This document shows, piece after piece, positions 33,043-42,679 of a stretch of 64,000 nucleotides of DNA. Each line of letters begins with the position of its first letter. The first letter of the stretch is position 1. The notes below the pieces were generated by a model. The model was not told the DNA's origin. It ran no database searches and saw only the letters and a list, made by a program, of their open reading frames with translations. Source of the stretch: CAIPAT01 sp041665605 (GTDB lineage: Bacteria > Verrucomicrobiota > Lentisphaeria > Victivallales > Victivallaceae). Made by a program: the position numbers and the translations under genes. The stretch is taken from contig JBAYIO010000005.1 of NCBI GenBank assembly GCA_041665605.1, positions 1 to 64,000 on the forward strand. Reading direction: 5' to 3'.

Positions 33043-35412
33043 TTAATATTTGTATTTGTAGATGCTCAAAACTTCATCATCAGTCAACGCCCGGCTGAAT
33101 ATTCTTAAATCATCCAGTTTGGCGTTGAGCCCGGAGGTATTGCCTCTGCCCATTGTCAGCGACGCTCCATTGATGGCAAGCACGCCGCCGCCCAATTTGG
33201 CGCCATACGGTGAGCCGTTGATATAAAGCTGTCCGCCGGTGGCTGATTTGTAAACCATCGCGACATGAGTCCAGGTATTTAACTGAATCACAGGCGATGT
33301 CACAGAGATACTCTGCCATGTGCCGCCTGCATTTGCCAGGAAACGGATTTTCCCGTCAAAGCCGCCTGAATTGTCGCCGAAGAAATAGCAGACATAATTC
33401 GCATCGCCGGTAGAAGTCCATTTCTCGACCGGGAAACTGGCGTATCCCGATGTAATTGCACCGGGTTTGATCCAGAAACTGATTGTAAGGTTGTCCGCTA
33501 TATTCAAATTATCATTGCTGTAGACGGAGACAGTGTCGCTGCCGTCGAAATTAAGCGCGTTTGCGATGACGCCGCCGCCGACATCCCATGTGGCTCCGCT
33601 TATTGTTCCGGTGTTGCTGTTGCCTGAAGAATCGGTTGCGTATATTCCGCTGCTGCTGTCAAACCTGTAGTCAGCCGACTGGGTTGTTTTCAGTCCTTTG
33701 AGCGCGACATTGACCGCAATTCCGTTCGGCGGCACATTATTCAAGTTTGAAGAGCCGACCGCTTTCAGGACAAACGTATTGCCGGGGACAAACGCGACAT
33801 CCGTATTGTTGTATGGCAGATAGAAATCTCCGCTGCAACTGCCAGCAGCCAGAGTCTGGGTTGCCGCGCTTATTTTAGCGCCGTTTTTCCATAATTCCAG
33901 CGAAACCGTACCGCTGGTGATTGCCGGGGTGGTGGAAACGGTATAGCCGGAGATTCTGCCGGCAGTGCTGCAGGCATATTGGGCGCCAGTCAGAGTCTGG
34001 CTTGGTTTGGCATGCAGCGTGGTGTCATTATAGATGGTAATTGGATCATAAATGGTGTACAGCCCGGCGGCAAAAGCCGCGTAATTGCCGTTGCTGATTA
34101 AATTGCTGTTATATATAAAGCAGTTGCTGCTGTACCAGCAATAACTGCCTGCTGTATTGCTTTGCACCGTGAACGGGCCGGGAAAATATGACGACAAGCC
34201 GGTCTGTCCTATTTCTCCGGGACAGGCGCCCCGCAAAAGATTGTTTGAAATAGTGATGTTGCGCGGCCGCGCAATATGGTCGGCATCCAATTGCGGAACT
34301 GCCGGATCATTCCAGGTCGGATCAGTGGCATCGGCTTCAATACGAATGCCGCCGCCGCCGTTTGCTGAATCCATTTTCAGCAAGTTTGATGACACTGTCC
34401 CGGTACGCACTCCCAGCAGTCTGATGCCGTAAGTGTAGGAAGGAACGCTGGACGGAATAAATACTGTATTGTTGGTGATGGTAATATTTCCCGGCGCCGG
34501 CGCATCAGGTATTTCCAGGCCGGCGTAAATCATGGCGCCGCCGCCATACCATGTGGTTCCGCGTTCCGCCACCCGTTCAACATAATTGCCGGAGACAGTG
34601 GCATTCGTGCAATTGCTAAGCAGAATTCTGCCGTCAATACTGTAGCATGTATTATTGGAGATAGTGACGTTAGTCAGGTTATGGCATCCAATAGGATCGT
34701 CGCCGACATTGTTAATTACATTGCTGTCTATGAGCACCGTATTTACATTAGCCAGTCCGAACCCTTCTGAATCGGTATAAGAGTGATTAGCATTGATAGT
34801 GCTGTTCTTGATTGTCACATTGGTCATGCTTATGGCGCCGTTGGGTTCCCAGTTGATATTATTGCCGGACTCTGTCGCGCCGAACAGGTATACCTCCGCC
34901 GGCGGATTCGACACCCCGCTGGTGAAATCGAATTTAACATTGTCGATGGTTGTGCCGTTAGTGTTGAAAATAAATATTGCCCGACAGAATTTTGCATTAC
35001 TGGTGGCTTTAATAGTCAGGTCTTTAATCGAGCCGTTAAACGTATTCTGCACCCCGCCGTTATTCCGGTGCCGGCTGATGCCGACGCTAATCCAATATTG
35101 CCGGCCAAGGTTGTTGTCTAAATCCGCGTCGCATTGAATGGTTGATGAATTATTCGCGCCCAGTCCCCTGATGCTGCATGAACCATACAAAAACATATTT
35201 TTAGTGACGGTGATAGTCATGCCGGATGGAATTGTCAGGGTATTTCCGGTGCCGGCGACGGAATCGAATGCGGTTTGAAGCCTGGTGGATTCGTCTCCAG
35301 TTCCTGTTATGCCGAAAGTTGTTACGCTGATATCGGCGGCGTTTGCGAGACTGGCGGCGAACATGGAAAACAATAATAATCCGGAATGTAAAAATAGCGA
35401 TGATTTTTTCAT
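33043..35412 (-). CDS. Secreted right-handed beta-helix protein with C-terminal LamG-like domain
   Basis: A 789-residue exported protein (signal MKKSSLFLHSGLLLFSMFAA). Residues about 30-470 are a right-handed parallel beta-helix of the pectate-lyase-like type: repeated turns such as NVTIKNSTINANHSY, NVTISNNTCYSIDGR and GNITITNNTVFIP. A middle beta domain follows, then residues about 590-789 form a concanavalin/LamG-type jellyroll (ANALNFDGSDTVSVYSNDNL, WTHVAMVYKSATGGQLYING, KLDDLRIFSRALTDDEVLSI). It probably binds or cleaves an extracellular acidic polysaccharide. AAGGAG precedes the ATG by 7 bases. Its end converges on the Bax1 gene. Confidence 0.85.
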   Translation of the reverse strand: MKKSSLFLHSGLLLFSMFAASLANAADISVTTFGITGTGDESTRLQTAFDSVAGTGNTLTIPSGMTITVTKNMFLYGSCSIRGLGANNSSTIQCDADLDNNLGRQYWISVGISRHRNNGGVQNTFNGSIKDLTIKATSNAKFCRAIFIFNTNGTTIDNVKFDFTSGVSNPPAEVYLFGATESGNNINWEPNGAISMTNVTIKNSTINANHSYTDSEGFGLANVNTVLIDSNVINNVGDDPIGCHNLTNVTISNNTCYSIDGRILLSNCTNATVSGNYVERVAERGTTWYGGGAMIYAGLEIPDAPAPGNITITNNTVFIPSSVPSYTYGIRLLGVRTGTVSSNLLKMDSANGGGGIRIEADATDPTWNDPAVPQLDADHIARPRNITISNNLLRGACPGEIGQTGLSSYFPGPFTVQSNTAGSYCWYSSNCFIYNSNLISNGNYAAFAAGLYTIYDPITIYNDTTLHAKPSQTLTGAQYACSTAGRISGYTVSTTPAITSGTVSLELWKNGAKISAATQTLAAGSCSGDFYLPYNNTDVAFVPGNTFVLKAVGSSNLNNVPPNGIAVNVALKGLKTTQSADYRFDSSSGIYATDSSGNSNTGTISGATWDVGGGVIANALNFDGSDTVSVYSNDNLNIADNLTISFWIKPGAITSGYASFPVEKWTSTGDANYVCYFFGDNSGGFDGKIRFLANAGGTWQSISVTSPVIQLNTWTHVAMVYKSATGGQLYINGSPYGAKLGGGVLAINGASLTMGRGNTSGLNAKLDDLRIFSRALTDDEVLSIYKYKY

Positions 35413-35722
35413 TTCATTTCTCCTTGTCGTTTTCTGTTTTTTGTGAAAAGCATAATTACTCCATACGTTCTATTGGCCCTCCTTATTTAGTTGCGCAATT
35501 TTTTTGTTTGAGTCAAATTTTTATGACTCAATTAAAATTAACTTTGTTGCATAAACTGTTTAAAATTCTTTTAGTATATATTGCAGGCCGGATGCAGGAA
35601 TCCTGCAACCGGTTATATAATATTCCGGTAATCCGGTGTTATTTATTCCGGCAGATCATTGCCGGCAGTTCCGTTGCCGGATCGCAAATGGTTCTGAGCA
35701 GTCTTTAACTTGCGGAGGCGAG
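35413..35722. other. 310-bp intergenic space between sulfatase and beta-helix genes
   Basis: Holds the promoter side of the beta-helix gene. It contains the inverted repeat described separately and no supported small gene. Confidence 0.6.
35508..35531. promoter_or_regulatory. 24-bp inverted repeat upstream of the beta-helix gene
   Basis: TTGAGTCA, 8 bases, TGACTCAA: perfect 8-bp arms, 96-119 bp upstream of the start of the beta-helix gene. Its symmetry and promoter-proximal position fit a regulator binding site. Confidence 0.55.
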
Positions 35723-37150
35723 TTAAATTTTACCGGCATACCATCGCCATGGCGGACACGTTTCATCTTTGCCGGCCCCATGTACCTGAGGCTGCTCCGT
35801 TTGAATATACCAGCGTAACAGTCTGATTTCCAAATCTCTTTGTATATGGGCATAAACCGGATTATCATAAAGATTGTTCAGCTCCTTCCGGTCGGCATCC
35901 AGATCATAAAGCTGTCCCCACGAGATTTGTTCCTTCCAGCATATGGAGAGCTTGTGTGTTTTGGTGCGGACAGTCTTTACGAAGGGAGTTTCAAAAAATA
36001 CCGCCTGCTTTGCATCCCATGGTTTTCCGCAACGCATCCCGCTGCCTGTTACTGCGCTGGCCAAACTCTGTCCCTGTACTGTATCCGGGCATTCGATTCC
36101 GCAAAGTTCAAGGATGGCAGGCATTACATCAACCATTTCTGTCAATTCGTGAATCTGTTCCTTGCCAGTTTTTCCTTTCCAGTAGAAAATGAGCGGAATA
36201 TGGTGAAGGACATCGAATGTCGAAAGATTTTTTCCGAACTGGCCGTATTCTCCGCAAAAATCTCCATGATCTGCGGTAAATACGATGATTGTATTTTCGA
36301 GTTCGCCCATTTTTTCAAGCTGTTTCATGATCCTGCCGATTTGGTCATCAATCATGCTTACAAGGCTGTAGTAATTGGCGATTGCCTGCCGCAATTTTTT
36401 TTCTCCGGTCTGGAAGACGTTCCACATATTCTCGCATCCGGGGCGTTTTACGTCAGGCTTATTGTACCATTTTTCGTCATATGGCGGAAGCTCTATATCA
36501 TCGGGATTGTAAGGAAATGGGTTGTCATCAGGAACGCATGTTGGAGGATGCGGCCGCTCAAATGTGGACCACAGAAAAAAAGGTTTGTTTCTGTCTGCCT
36601 GCTCCAGATACTTTATGGTCTCATCGCCGGTCCATGCCTCTACGGAATGCTTGTAAGGAATATTGGAGACATAAGCATCATATTCTTTTACATGTGTGTC
36701 ATTGTACCAGCCGTTGTCTCCGAAACCATGTTTTTTCAGGTATTCGTGATAATCGTTTTGCTCCCCGTCATTTCCTCCTGCGCAGATTCTGGAGTATTCA
36801 AACCCCATATCGTCACAATGCCCTGAATGAGTCTTGCCGACAGTTGCGGTCTGGTAGTTGTGGTTATTTTTTAAAAAATTCGGCAGGGTAGTCAGAGAAC
36901 TGACATCAACAGAATTGCAGTTTGTCATTATGCCGTGAGTATGCAAATACTGTCCTGTAAGGAGAGTTACTCTTGAAGGCATGCATAGTGCCGACTGACT
37001 GTAAGTCCGCTGAAAATCAACACCACCCGCGGCAAGGCTGTCAATGTTAGGGGTTTTGACCACTTTGTTCCCATGACAGCCAAGCGCTTCATAGCGGTGC
37101 TGATCAGTCATAAAAATCAAGATGTTGGGCTTTTTTTTATTTTCCATCAT
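35723..37150 (-). CDS. Sulfatase (formylglycine type), no signal peptide
   Basis: A 475-residue arylsulfatase-family protein. The N-terminus has NILIFMTDQHR (metal-binding Asp16) and NIDSLAAGGVDFQRTYSQSA followed by CMPSR: C56 is the residue converted to formylglycine in the C/S-x-P-S-R motif. Later come VFTADHGDFCGEYGQ (second metal-binding acid and His). No signal sequence, so it acts in the cytoplasm unless exported by another route. It removes sulfate esters from a sugar or small molecule, which fits the sulfated-glycan theme of this block. Confidence 0.9.
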   Translation of the reverse strand: MMENKKKPNILIFMTDQHRYEALGCHGNKVVKTPNIDSLAAGGVDFQRTYSQSALCMPSRVTLLTGQYLHTHGIMTNCNSVDVSSLTTLPNFLKNNHNYQTATVGKTHSGHCDDMGFEYSRICAGGNDGEQNDYHEYLKKHGFGDNGWYNDTHVKEYDAYVSNIPYKHSVEAWTGDETIKYLEQADRNKPFFLWSTFERPHPPTCVPDDNPFPYNPDDIELPPYDEKWYNKPDVKRPGCENMWNVFQTGEKKLRQAIANYYSLVSMIDDQIGRIMKQLEKMGELENTIIVFTADHGDFCGEYGQFGKNLSTFDVLHHIPLIFYWKGKTGKEQIHELTEMVDVMPAILELCGIECPDTVQGQSLASAVTGSGMRCGKPWDAKQAVFFETPFVKTVRTKTHKLSICWKEQISWGQLYDLDADRKELNNLYDNPVYAHIQRDLEIRLLRWYIQTEQPQVHGAGKDETCPPWRWYAGKI

Positions 37151-37213
37151 GCTTTACTGCATTTCTTTAAATTATCTGTCCGCTGACGAGCAAATCCCGT
37201 CAGGGTATTGCAC

Positions 37214-38617
37214 TTATTTCTTTTGATCTGCCGGGTTGTTTATCATTATGATACCGGCGGTCAATTCCGGCCAGTTTTTCCATTTCCAGAATGCCGGAGG
37301 CTGTGCTGCCGGCGTACCGCAGACGGTTCCCAGGAAAACAACTATTTTGCCTTTGCCGTATTTTTTGCTGACCAGCAAAGGATAGCCGCCGGCCTTGAGC
37401 AGCACTTCCGCATCTTCCGCCGGTGCGAGGTCGTGCCGGTAGTAAACGCATGGTTTTTCTTTCCAGTCAATATTGCCGAACTGCTGAGCAGACGGTTCAA
37501 TCAGCAATGGCGCGCTTGAACCTTTCACCTGCCAGGCGTCTTTGATTTTTACGGGGAGGAAATCATTAAGATATGAAGTCTGATATTCCCCTTTGTCCAG
37601 AGAAAACAAACCGCCTAAAATTATTAAATTCATGCCATTTTTTACATTCGCGATAATATTCTTCAGGACAAAATCAGGAATTACCTGATTGGGGCCGAAA
37701 GGGCAGTCGACCAGGATACAGGCTTTCGCTTTTTGCATTGACACAGAGCCTGGCAGCCTGTTGATAAAAAATTTATTTTCCGGAGTCAACGCCGGTTCAG
37801 TGTTTTCAATATAATAATTTCTTATTTCTTTATCGCTGACTCCATTCTTCAGCAGATTCGCGGCAATGTTGTAACGGTTGAATGATATTCCGTTGAAGAT
37901 AATATAATCATTACGGGGGGAACTGCTCTGTTCCTCGTTTGGGCTGACTTTGGAAATAACTATATTATCAATCAGGAATTTCATTGGTTTCTCTGTCACG
38001 CCCCAGCAGCCAATGCGAAGTTTTCCTCCAAGATATTCCTGGCGTCCGAGGATTGCGGCAGCGCCGTCAATATATACCGGGTCAACCATGTCTCCCTGAT
38101 AATACTCCACAAGATCATTGTCAGTGTCAAAATAAATCTTATAATGCAGCCATTTATTTTTCTCCACATTGCTCAGGCGGCGATGGCCGACAGGTTCATT
38201 GTTAAAATATTTTATTCGTTTTGCAGTTGCTTCGGGAAAATACCGTCTCCAGTCTTTACAGTAATCATGCCAGAAAAGGGTAATATTATAGAATTCAATA
38301 AACAGGCCGATGCCCTGTTCATTATGATTGACATTCAAGTCGAACTCAACACTTCCTTTCCGGATAACAGGAATCTCCGTCTCAATATATCCGCCCTGAA
38401 GTTTTTCAGCCGGGCTGGAGGTGACTTCCAGTTTGCCGTTTTTAATTACATAGGTGCTGGCTTCCTTATTCGATTCCGGCTGGTGTACGCTCCATTTTTC
38501 CCCAACCGGTTTTCCTTCCGGATAATTATTAAAGCTGATATTCACTGCCGGTTCACCGCAGTGAAGAACACCGACGGCGGTCAACAGTAGAAAAGATATC
38601 AATAAGTATTTTTTCAT
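37214..38617 (-). CDS. Secreted two-domain protein: concanavalin-like plus GATase-like (fused form)
   Basis: A 467-residue protein with signal peptide MKKYLLISFLLLTAVGVLHC. Residues about 25-240 look like a beta jellyroll (NISFNNYPEGKPVGEKWSVH; GSVEFDLNVNHNEQGIGLFI). Residues about 240-467 resemble a class-I glutamine-amidotransferase-like domain (ILVDCPFGPNQVIPDFV; NGMNLIILGGLFSLDKGEYQ). The two parts correspond to the separate products at 41218-41868 and 40451-41194, so this gene is a fusion of their paralogues or they a split of it. AAGGAT lies 8 bases before the ATG. Confidence 0.75.
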   Translation of the reverse strand: MKKYLLISFLLLTAVGVLHCGEPAVNISFNNYPEGKPVGEKWSVHQPESNKEASTYVIKNGKLEVTSSPAEKLQGGYIETEIPVIRKGSVEFDLNVNHNEQGIGLFIEFYNITLFWHDYCKDWRRYFPEATAKRIKYFNNEPVGHRRLSNVEKNKWLHYKIYFDTDNDLVEYYQGDMVDPVYIDGAAAILGRQEYLGGKLRIGCWGVTEKPMKFLIDNIVISKVSPNEEQSSSPRNDYIIFNGISFNRYNIAANLLKNGVSDKEIRNYYIENTEPALTPENKFFINRLPGSVSMQKAKACILVDCPFGPNQVIPDFVLKNIIANVKNGMNLIILGGLFSLDKGEYQTSYLNDFLPVKIKDAWQVKGSSAPLLIEPSAQQFGNIDWKEKPCVYYRHDLAPAEDAEVLLKAGGYPLLVSKKYGKGKIVVFLGTVCGTPAAQPPAFWKWKNWPELTAGIIMINNPADQKK

Positions 38618-38654
38618 TCGCCAATCCTTTATTAAGCAGTATGGCCCCGCTTCG

Positions 38655-40454
38655 TTACTGATTTGCAGTTTCTATCAGCACACTTGCGCCCCAGGTCACT
38701 GACTGAATTTTCACTGTAACCGTATTGTTTTCGACGCTGGATTCAAGTACCGCGGAATTAGGTTCAGGTTCAGCGTTGAGCACTACTGCCTGCTTAAACT
38801 TTTCATTGCTGTTTTTATTAAAAGTCAGAACGACATTCTGCTGCGGAGCCGGAATCTTATGATCCGCCAGGATATTCTTTCCTTCAGGCAGATTAACCAT
38901 ATTTATCATCAACTCTCTGCCCGTTGCCGTTTGTTTTTCAAATACCCACTGTTTCCAGAACAGCCGCTTGCCGCCTGCCACGGATATGGTATTGAACCGC
39001 TTGTCTTCGGACAGCAGCTTAAACTCGTTGTTATAGAAATAGGCGGAATAGCGCATTGCGTACCGCCATATTTTCCAGTTTTCGCCCCGTGGCAAATCTC
39101 TGTCCATCGGGCCGATCCAGTGAATTCCGGAATAGACGAATAAATATGGCAGCAGCTTAGCCGTCACTGTCGCGCTGGCTGGCGGCGGGCTCATCCAGCC
39201 GATTCCAACCTGACAGTTGTTCAGCCTGGACAGGCTTGCGTCCTGAGTGATTTTTGTAATCCATTCCTCCCAGGTATATTTTTCATAATTGAGCAGATAT
39301 TCAAACCAAAGCCATGAATTCGTTGAGGCCTCTTTATGATATTTTTCCAAAGCGGCAACTTTTTGCGCAATTTCATCGCCGGCATTGGTCCCATAAATGA
39401 ATTCCGGATGGGTTTCTGCTACTCCTTTCCTGAAAGCCTGCAAAAATTTAGTTCCTTCGGTATCCTGGTCCGGATATAATTCCCTGGCGCTTTTACCTGC
39501 AAAGTTAAACCAGTCGGATTTAGTCGCCCGCATCGGATCGCCGATTGTAGCCGGCAGAAAAGCCCAGTCAAAGCGGCATCCGTCCCAGCCGAACATGTCA
39601 ATGGATTTTGCCATTTCCCGGCCCCATTTATAGGCATTCTCTTCATTGTACAGATATGAAGTGTAAGCAATCGCGTACCGTTTTCCATTATGAACAGTTC
39701 CGTTGTAAAGCAGCGGCTGTCCGTTTTTTCCGTAACGGAAATACTCCGGATGATCAAGGCCTGTCGGCAGGGCCACTTCCCCGTTCATCCAAGGGAAGAC
39801 CGCAATCCCGTTTTGATGAGCTTCGGCGACAAAACTTTTTACGAATTTCTTGTTGACAACAGCTTCATAGCTTACCTGGGATTCCGTATGGGGCATCCAT
39901 TCATCCTCCGGAGGCGTTAAACCGGTCATCGGGCATGACGTCCAGGTGTAATATTCGGCAAAAGAAAAATAATTTCTTCTTAATTCATCAATATATACTT
40001 TTTCCTGTCCCGGCTTACTGAACCATCCCGGATTGGCGACACTATATTGCCCCGCACTTGTGATGACATTGGTTACCGCGGCATATTCGCTGCGCGAATC
40101 AATGAGTTTGCCGTTCAGATACAGCTCTACTCTAAATTCATAGCCGCCGTCGTTTTTCCCGCTATCCCAGGAAACTTTAATTTTCTTGTCTTCGGCAGGC
40201 GCGAGTGATACCGGTTGTTTGCCGATAATTCTTTTATCAGCAATGCCGAATGTAACAGAACACACCGTATCTATCTGCTGTGGAGAAGTTGAACGGTTTG
40301 TCAGTAAGATTTCCGCATTGGACGGCACATTCAGTTTATAAACAATTTTACCGATCCTGATTGTATCGACTGTCACAATTTTGTCTGCCATTGCCGGAAC
40401 GGACAAAATTACACCTAAAAACATTGTATTTAGAATCAACAGCAATTTCTTCAT
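38655..40454 (-). CDS. Secreted putative glycoside hydrolase (TIM barrel)
   Basis: A 599-residue protein with signal peptide MKKLLLILNTMFLGVILSVPAMA. A beta-sandwich N-terminal part (about 25-130) precedes a TIM-barrel-type region with WDGCRFDWAFLPATIGDPM, which has the strand-4-type nucleophile-like Asp of GH13/GH66-like enzymes, and a C-terminal beta domain. No family is certain; a GH66-like enzyme is the closest impression. Its start overlaps the stop of the 247-residue gene by ATGA, so translation is coupled. It sits between the fused and the split members of the jellyroll/GATase-like family. Confidence 0.7.
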   Translation of the reverse strand: MKKLLLILNTMFLGVILSVPAMADKIVTVDTIRIGKIVYKLNVPSNAEILLTNRSTSPQQIDTVCSVTFGIADKRIIGKQPVSLAPAEDKKIKVSWDSGKNDGGYEFRVELYLNGKLIDSRSEYAAVTNVITSAGQYSVANPGWFSKPGQEKVYIDELRRNYFSFAEYYTWTSCPMTGLTPPEDEWMPHTESQVSYEAVVNKKFVKSFVAEAHQNGIAVFPWMNGEVALPTGLDHPEYFRYGKNGQPLLYNGTVHNGKRYAIAYTSYLYNEENAYKWGREMAKSIDMFGWDGCRFDWAFLPATIGDPMRATKSDWFNFAGKSARELYPDQDTEGTKFLQAFRKGVAETHPEFIYGTNAGDEIAQKVAALEKYHKEASTNSWLWFEYLLNYEKYTWEEWITKITQDASLSRLNNCQVGIGWMSPPPASATVTAKLLPYLFVYSGIHWIGPMDRDLPRGENWKIWRYAMRYSAYFYNNEFKLLSEDKRFNTISVAGGKRLFWKQWVFEKQTATGRELMINMVNLPEGKNILADHKIPAPQQNVVLTFNKNSNEKFKQAVVLNAEPEPNSAVLESSVENNTVTVKIQSVTWGASVLIETANQ

Positions 40455-41194
40455 TTAGCATCAGCTCCTTTCTTTATCATGTCTGCCGCAAATTTCGCCC
40501 ATGCCGGATTTTTCCAGAATAGAGCGGTTGCGGTATCGGCGGTTCCGGATGGGATTCCCAGGAAAACTATAATTTGTCCTTTTTCACATTTTTTTGTAAT
40601 CCACAACGGCTGATTATTGGATTTATAGATAATCTCCGCATCATCAACCAATGGAATATCATGCAGATAAACCACCACCCCGCCTGGAGTCTCAAGCGGA
40701 TTTTTCAGCTTTTTTACCGCCCATGGATTTTCGGTTTTTGCCGGCAGAAGTGAAGCGAACGGAGTCTGGCTGAATTCCCCTTTGTTCAAGGTGAAAAGCC
40801 CTCCCAGTATTACTAAAGTGGCGCCGCGCCTGACATCTTTAATGATAGATTTCTGGGCAATATCGGGCATTACTCCGGCATTTAAAGGGAAGTCGGCCAT
40901 GATGATATATTTTCTGGCTTTCTTCGGGTTTATCGGCGGGAGTTTATCAAGCCTGAATTGATTCTCCGGTGTCAACGCCGGAGTGAGATTGGTGATAGTA
41001 TAATCCGCCGTCTTTTTGACTCCCAGTTCTTTCAAAATTTCCGGAATTTTATAACGTTCGAAAGCAATTCCGCGAAAAACCAGGGCTTCATCCGCCAGTA
41101 CATCCGCCTCTGCCGTTCCTGCTCCCGCCGCAATCAGGAAGCTGAAATAAACAATCAGTGGAGGCAGCATCATAAGTTTCCATCGTGTTTGCAT
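40451..41194 (-). CDS. Secreted GATase-like protein (split form of the C-terminal half of the 467-residue protein)
   Basis: A 247-residue protein with an N-terminal signal peptide (LMMLPPLIVYFSFLIAAGAG). The body matches the C-terminal half of the 37214 product: LTPALTPENQFRLDKLPP, ADFPLNAGVMPDIAQKSIIK, VILGGLFTLNKGEF and FLGIPSGTADTATALFWKNP. No catalytic triad of glutamine amidotransferases can be identified with confidence. Stop and start overlap with the 599-residue gene (ATGA). Confidence 0.75.
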   Translation of the reverse strand: MQTRWKLMMLPPLIVYFSFLIAAGAGTAEADVLADEALVFRGIAFERYKIPEILKELGVKKTADYTITNLTPALTPENQFRLDKLPPINPKKARKYIIMADFPLNAGVMPDIAQKSIIKDVRRGATLVILGGLFTLNKGEFSQTPFASLLPAKTENPWAVKKLKNPLETPGGVVVYLHDIPLVDDAEIIYKSNNQPLWITKKCEKGQIIVFLGIPSGTADTATALFWKNPAWAKFAADMIKKGADAK

Positions 41195-41217
41195 GTCATT
41201 CCTTACAAAAAAACAGA

Positions 41218-41868
41218 TTATTTGCTCAAGCTAATGCTAAACATCTTGTGTTCCAGTTTCCCGGCCGCCAGTCCATAGTTTCCAATAAGCAATAACGGAG
41301 CAGATGCATCGACTGGCACGAGGGTCACGTTTTCATCGATCATCACCGGATTTTCCATGTCATCAATAAAATATTGAACAATCTTCGTATTATTGTCAAA
41401 TACTATTTTAATTTTTATCTTTTTGCCGAGCGGAACATTATCCGCAACATCTTTCCATTTCTCGTCATAATAACGCATCAATTTCTGATTTCCCATCATC
41501 TTAAAGGCCAGGTTGAGGTTATATATGTTGGTTTGCAGAGAGAAGTGATCGTACTGTGCGCCATTCGTATCAAGTGCAACTTCAAAAGTCAGTGTTCCTG
41601 AAGTGATTGCCGGAATTATTTGATGTATATTCCCGCCTTTGTAGGGTGCATTGGAAAACAGCATTCTCAGGTATCCGTCTTTCAGGCTGAATTCAGTCGC
41701 CTGGCCTGTAAAACTTTTCCAGCCTGCATCTTCAAGACTGGTGATTTTGCTGAAGTCCTGCTGGAAAACAACCTCGTTATCGGCCATTGCCGCCGGCATA
41801 ATCCATGCCCCAGGCATCATCATACACGCTGCGACCATGATTCTTTTAATACTTTTCCGGAATTTCAT
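41218..41868 (-). CDS. Secreted jellyroll protein (split form of the N-terminal half of the 467-residue protein)
   Basis: A 216-residue exported protein (signal region MVAACMMMPGAWIMPAAMA). FQQDFSKITSLEDAGWKSFT, ISSGTLTFEVALDTNGAQYD-like strands and IVQYFIDDMENPVMIDENV align with the jellyroll half of the 37214 product (VEYYQGDMVDPVYIDGAAAI). It ends 23 bp before the 247-residue gene, so the two halves are adjacent genes in the order of the fused protein. AGGAG precedes the ATG. A carbohydrate-binding role is inferred from fold alone. Confidence 0.75.
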   Translation of the reverse strand: MKFRKSIKRIMVAACMMMPGAWIMPAAMADNEVVFQQDFSKITSLEDAGWKSFTGQATEFSLKDGYLRMLFSNAPYKGGNIHQIIPAITSGTLTFEVALDTNGAQYDHFSLQTNIYNLNLAFKMMGNQKLMRYYDEKWKDVADNVPLGKKIKIKIVFDNNTKIVQYFIDDMENPVMIDENVTLVPVDASAPLLLIGNYGLAAGKLEHKMFSISLSK

Positions 41869-41917
41869 TTTGTTTCTCCTTTTTTATCTTCTATTATTTA
41901 TTTCAAAATGGTATCGT

Positions 41918-42652
41918 TTACAACGAAGTATTGAAGCGGTAGAAATACTTAAGCGGCCTGGCGCTGCTTACATGACCATCCATATACACGGCATTGGCAT
42001 AGGAACTATGTCTGTAGGCTGCGGCACAACCCGGGTCGCCGGGAAGAATCTGTGCCCCGTTATGAGGTGAATCATATTGCTCTACCGTCTCATCGTTGGC
42101 ATCCGTCAGAAAGAAAACATAAGTTGGAACTTTAATCTGATTCGGTTTAACCAGTTTCCACGATCCTCCGCTCATCAGTTGCTGATTATACCCGTAACCG
42201 AAAGCAGGTACGCCGCCATACTTGATATAGGAGGAATTTGAGCCTATTGTCGGCCACGGCTGGGATGGTTCCTGGGCTTCGGGACAGGTGAAGATACAAG
42301 TGCGTTTCTTGGACAGATCCCATAACCCGTTCGGCCCGTTGATTCCTACATATTTCATTATATTTTCACCCCAGAATGCGTAAAGTCCAACCTGTTTGCC
42401 TCCCGAGCTGCCGTTCGGCAGGCACCAGTCATAATCATTCATATACATTGAGTGTGCAGTGCCGAATTGCTTGAGTTGACTTTGGCATGCGCCGCTTCTG
42501 GCGGTTCTTCTGGCTTTACTCAATGCAGGCAGCAGCATGGCGGCCAAAATTGCAATGATGGCGATCACGACCAGGAGTTCGATGAGTGTGAAATTTTTGT
42601 AATTTCTCAGGTTCTTCCTTGACTGATTTGGAACAACGGCTCTTGCTTTCAT
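41918..42652 (-). CDS. Pseudopilin-like protein with H-X9-DG motif (DUF1559 type)
   Basis: A 244-residue protein with prepilin-like helix FTLIELLVVIAIIAILAAML preceded by Asn (YKNFTL), not Gly. The H-X9-DG motif is exact (H, SSYANAVYM, DG). The middle contains Cys-containing loops (TCIFTCPEAQ). It resembles the pseudopilin at 23500 in size and layout and, like it, sits in a glycan operon next to secreted proteins. GGAG lies before the ATG. Confidence 0.85.
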   Translation of the reverse strand: MKARAVVPNQSRKNLRNYKNFTLIELLVVIAIIAILAAMLLPALSKARRTARSGACQSQLKQFGTAHSMYMNDYDWCLPNGSSGGKQVGLYAFWGENIMKYVGINGPNGLWDLSKKRTCIFTCPEAQEPSQPWPTIGSNSSYIKYGGVPAFGYGYNQQLMSGGSWKLVKPNQIKVPTYVFFLTDANDETVEQYDSPHNGAQILPGDPGCAAAYRHSSYANAVYMDGHVSSARPLKYFYRFNTSL

Positions 42653-42679
42653 TTTGTCTTCTCCGTTAAATGTTAGGGT

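Noticed and set aside
35840..36826. 328-codon plus-strand frame over the sulfatase
   Set aside because: It overlaps a sulfatase with the complete CMPSR and DHG motifs on the other strand; the plus-strand translation has no recognisable domain.
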